DNA of 64,000 nucleotides from ASV31 sp965229765 (lineage in GTDB: Bacteria > Pseudomonadota > Alphaproteobacteria > Rhodobacterales > Rhodobacteraceae), in NCBI GenBank assembly GCA_965229765.1, contig CBDDJT010000003.1:682001-746000 (forward strand), read 5' to 3'. Both the position numbers and the translations under genes were made by a program. A model generated the notes under the pieces. It ran no database searches. It saw nothing but the letters and a program-made list of their open reading frames with translations, and was not told the origin of the DNA. Shown piece by piece: positions 61,430 to 64,000 of the stretch. The number at the start of each line of letters is the position of its first letter. Positions within the stretch are counted from its first letter, which is position 1.

Positions 61430-62151
61430 TCGTCGCCGTCCTCTGCCGACACATAGGACGTCCGGTCGCCCTTCGGGCGATTGTCGTCGGGCATTTCCCC
61501 GGTCACCAGATAGATCGCCTGGTCCGCGATCGAAGTCACGTGATCGCCCATCCGCTCGATGTTCTTGGCGATGAAATGCAGGTGCATGCAGGCCGTTATG
61601 TTGCGCGGATCCTCCATCATGTGGGTCAGGAACTCGCGGAACAACGCGTTGTACATCTGGTCGACATCGGCATCGCGCATCCGGACATCGCGCGCCAGGT
61701 CCACATCCCGGTGTGTGTAGGCGTCCAGAGCGTCCTTCATCATCAGCTCGACCTCACGCGCCATGCGCCTGATCGCAAGCGCCGCGCCCTCGATCGGTGC
61801 CATCTGCACCAGAACGGTGGTGCGCTTGGCGATGTTCTTGGCGTAGTCGCCGCACCGTTCAAGGTTGGCGGACAGCTTTATGACGCTAAGCACGGTGCGC
61901 AGGTCGCCGGCGGTGGGCGATCGCAAGGCCAAGACCATGGCGGCAGCCTCGTTCACCTCTTCCTCCAGCGCGTCGATCAGCGCGTCCGCCTCTCGCACGC
62001 GCGCTGCAAGCTCTTCGTCACGTTCGGTAAGTGCCTTGGCGCTATCGACGATGGAGGCTTCGACAAGGCCCGCCATCTTCATGATAAGTGCCTGAACGCG
62101 TTCAAGATCGCGATCGAACGCGGCGTGTATGTGCTGGTCTGGCATGTTCAT
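61426..62151 (-). CDS. phoU: Phosphate transport regulator PhoU
   Basis: PhoU links Pst transport to PhoR signalling and restrains the regulon in high phosphate. The 241-residue protein is a pair of three-helix bundles with the metal-binding ExxxD-type motifs (NLERCGDYAKNIAKR, KNIERMGDHVTSIADQ). It lies four bases after pstB and overlaps phoB. Confidence 0.96.
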   Translation of the reverse strand: MNMPDQHIHAAFDRDLERVQALIMKMAGLVEASIVDSAKALTERDEELAARVREADALIDALEEEVNEAAAMVLALRSPTAGDLRTVLSVIKLSANLERCGDYAKNIAKRTTVLVQMAPIEGAALAIRRMAREVELMMKDALDAYTHRDVDLARDVRMRDADVDQMYNALFREFLTHMMEDPRNITACMHLHFIAKNIERMGDHVTSIADQAIYLVTGEMPDDNRPKGDRTSYVSAEDGDE

Positions 62152-62155
62152 GGCC

Positions 62156-62920
62156 TTATCCGATGCGACCGGTGATATAGCTTTCGGTCCGCGGGTCCTT
62201 TGGGTTGGTAAAGATCTGTCCCGTGTCGCCGAACTCGACCAGATTGCCGAGGTGGAAGAACGCGGTGCGCTGGCTGACTCGCGCGGCCTGCTGCATCGAG
62301 TGGGTGACGATCACGACCGAGTAGTTCGCCTTGAGTTCGTCGATCAGATCCTCGACCTGCCCTGTGGCGATGGGATCCAGCGCCGAACAAGGTTCGTCCA
62401 TCAGCAGGACCTCGGGTTCCGTGGCGACGGCCCGGGCGATGCACAGGCGCTGCTGCTGTCCGCCGGAAAGGCCTGTGCCGGGCGTGGAAAGCCTGTCTTT
62501 GACCTCGTCCCAAAGCGCCGCGCCCCGCAGCGCCTTTTCCACGATCTCGTCCAGCTCTGCCTTGGTGCGCGACAGCCCGTGGATGCGCGGCCCGTAGGCA
62601 ACGTTGTCGTAGATCGACTTGGGGAACGGGTTGGGCTTCTGGAACACCATACCGACCTTGGCGCGCAATTGCACCGGGTCGACCTTGGGGTCATAGATGT
62701 CTTCCGAATCCAGCTTTATCGAGCCTTCAACACGCGCCACGTCGATCGTGTCGTTCATCCGGTTCAGACAGCGCAGGAACGTCGACTTGCCGCAACCCGA
62801 CGGGCCGATGAAGGCCGTGACTGTCGTTTCCTCGATGTCGACATCCACGTCCTTGATGGCATGGGTGTCGCCATAGTAGACCTGCACCGCTCGGGCCTCG
62901 ATCTTGATCTCTTTCGTCAT
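62156..62920 (-). CDS. pstB: Phosphate ABC transporter ATPase PstB
   Basis: This 254-residue ATPase powers high-affinity phosphate import. It has Walker A GPSGCGKST, the Pst-specific VGMVFQKPNPFPKSIYDNVA, the signature LSGGQQQRLCIARA, Walker B VLLMDEPCSALDP and the switch His in VIVTHSMQQ. It follows pstA by 54 bases and precedes phoU by four. Confidence 0.97.
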   Translation of the reverse strand: MTKEIKIEARAVQVYYGDTHAIKDVDVDIEETTVTAFIGPSGCGKSTFLRCLNRMNDTIDVARVEGSIKLDSEDIYDPKVDPVQLRAKVGMVFQKPNPFPKSIYDNVAYGPRIHGLSRTKAELDEIVEKALRGAALWDEVKDRLSTPGTGLSGGQQQRLCIARAVATEPEVLLMDEPCSALDPIATGQVEDLIDELKANYSVVIVTHSMQQAARVSQRTAFFHLGNLVEFGDTGQIFTNPKDPRTESYITGRIG

Positions 62921-62974
62921 TCCCGCGTCTCTTTCCTGGTCAGGCCATGGATATCTGGGGGTTCCGGGTGTTGC

Positions 62975-64000
62975 TTACCATCTGCGCTCGAACCGGCGGC
63001 GCAGAATGATCGCGATCGCGTTCATCGCCACCAGGAAGCAAAGCAAGATGATGATGCCGCCCCACGCCCGTTCGTAGTACGCCGGGTCGGCCCGCTTGGC
63101 CCATTCGAAGATCTGCGCCGGCATGGCCGAGTTGGGCGACATGAAACCATCGACCAAGGAGTCGGGGTAGTTCGAGGCGATAAAGCCCACCATTCCGATC
63201 AGCAGAAGCGGCGCAGTCTCGCCCAGGGCCTGGGCCAGTCCGATGATTGTACCTGTCAGGATACCGGGCGCGGCCAGCGGCAGCACGTGGTGAAACACCG
63301 CCTGCATTCTGGAGGCACCGACACCAAGCGCCGCCTCTCGGATCGAGGGAGCCACGGCCTTTAGGGACGCCCGCGTTGCGATGATGATCGTTGGCAGGGT
63401 CATCAGCGTCAGCACCAGCCCCCCCACGATCGGGGCCGATTGCGGCAGGTGCGCAAACTGGATGAACACAGCAAGGCCAAGGATGCCGAACACGATGGAC
63501 GGGACGGCAGCAAGGTTCGAGATGTTCACCTCGATCAGGTCGGTGATCCGGTTCTTCGGCGCGAATTCCTCCAGGTAGATCGAAGCCGCCACACCGATGG
63601 GAAGCGACAGCCCCAGCACCACCAGCATCATGTAGAACGAACCGATCATGGCCACGCCGATCCCGGCGGATTCGGGCCGCGATTCCGACGCGTCAGCGCC
63701 AAGGATGAAATCCCAGTTGAAGGATTTCTTCACAGTTCCGGAGTCGCGCATGACATCGACGATATCAAGGTGCTCGGCGTCGAGGTTCTTGTCACGCTCG
63801 ATCGACTCGCGCGTGACCCGACCCTTCATGTAGCCGTCCACCCGACTGGACGCCAATACCCGGAACGTCACCGTCTCGCCGATCCGGTCGGGGTTGGCCA
63901 GGACGAAATCCCGGATCTGTGCCGGCACCCCGGCCGACAGCATCTTTCTCAGATCACTGGCCTTTGCGAAGGGGTTCTCAAGCCCGAGCGTCTCGAGCTT
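62975..64000 (-). CDS. pstA: Phosphate ABC transporter permease PstA (partial, 5' end cut)
   Basis: PstA is one of two membrane subunits of the phosphate importer. The frame is open through the right edge, so the ATG at 63943 is internal and the true start lies outside. Visible parts are a large soluble region before the first membrane helix shown (GETVTFRVLASSRVDGYMKG, DVMRDSGTVKKSFNWDFILG), typical of alphaproteobacterial PstA, then helices including MIGSFYMMLVVLGLSLPIGV and the EAA loop IREAALGVGASRMQAVFHHV. It leads the pst-pho operon seen here; pstC and pstS would lie beyond the edge. Confidence 0.93.
   Translation of the reverse strand, partial: KLETLGLENPFAKASDLRKMLSAGVPAQIRDFVLANPDRIGETVTFRVLASSRVDGYMKGRVTRESIERDKNLDAEHLDIVDVMRDSGTVKKSFNWDFILGADASESRPESAGIGVAMIGSFYMMLVVLGLSLPIGVAASIYLEEFAPKNRITDLIEVNISNLAAVPSIVFGILGLAVFIQFAHLPQSAPIVGGLVLTLMTLPTIIIATRASLKAVAPSIREAALGVGASRMQAVFHHVLPLAAPGILTGTIIGLAQALGETAPLLLIGMVGFIASNYPDSLVDGFMSPNSAMPAQIFEWAKRADPAYYERAWGGIIILLCFLVAMNAIAIILRRRFERRW

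Overview
The window is GC-rich alphaproteobacterial DNA. Gene content and order (TRAP transporter, Rhodobacterales-style iol cluster, bifunctional IolC-aldolase, pst-pho block) point to a marine Rhodobacteraceae (roseobacter-group) genome. No rRNA, tRNA, CRISPR array or insertion sequence was recognised.

Region 1 (1-22089) is a cyclitol island. It begins with a frameshifted TRAP large permease. A long minus-strand block follows, running from 12712 down to 1362. It encodes a TIM-barrel isomerase, an inositol-type ABC importer (binding protein, permease, ATPase), a short-chain dehydrogenase, and the inositol enzymes IolG, IolC (fused to a DUF2090 aldolase), IolD, IolE and IolB. A LacI-type regulator (12893-13924) sits upstream. 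Divergent from it lies a set resembling rhizopine (moc) genes: a MocD-like membrane desaturase/hydroxylase, a MocE-type Rieske ferredoxin and a PhyH dioxygenase. Two further Gfo/Idh dehydrogenases are divergent from a second kinase-isomerase-aldolase set (IolC-like, IolB-like, IolJ-like). The inferred role is uptake and degradation of myo-inositol and of a modified inositol, possibly an O-methyl or amino cyclitol.

Region 2 (22086-about 59531) is a complete non-flagellar type III secretion system (T3SS) that abuts region 1 by a shared stop-codon CTAG. It holds the export gate (SctR, S, T, U, V), ATPase complex (SctN, L, O, K), sorting platform (SctQ), basal-body rings (SctJ, SctD, SctC secretin), needle module in Yersinia order (YscE-like, SctF, SctG-like), inner rod (SctI), ruler (SctP), gatekeeper (SctW), two pore-forming translocators with LcrH-type and CesT-type chaperones, a Crp/Fnr regulator, a candidate effector with a CesT chaperone, and two large tandem paralogues that may be tip proteins or other substrates. 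Unusual points are an ExbB/ExbD-like proton-channel trio directly behind sctV, a lipoprotein secretin resembling GspD, a SctD about twice the usual size, NPVH instead of NPTH in SctU, and a proline/alanine-rich gene with a C10 tract where the frame changes. The proton-channel trio is the best candidate here for an undescribed system.

Region 3 (59547-64000) is chromosomal housekeeping: a GNAT acetyltransferase and the phosphate block pstA-pstB-phoU-phoB on the minus strand, with pstA cut by the window edge.

Four apparent frameshifts (dctM twice, iolB, and the gene at 31850) each look like one extra base in a G or C run. Assembly error must be excluded before calling these genes dead.
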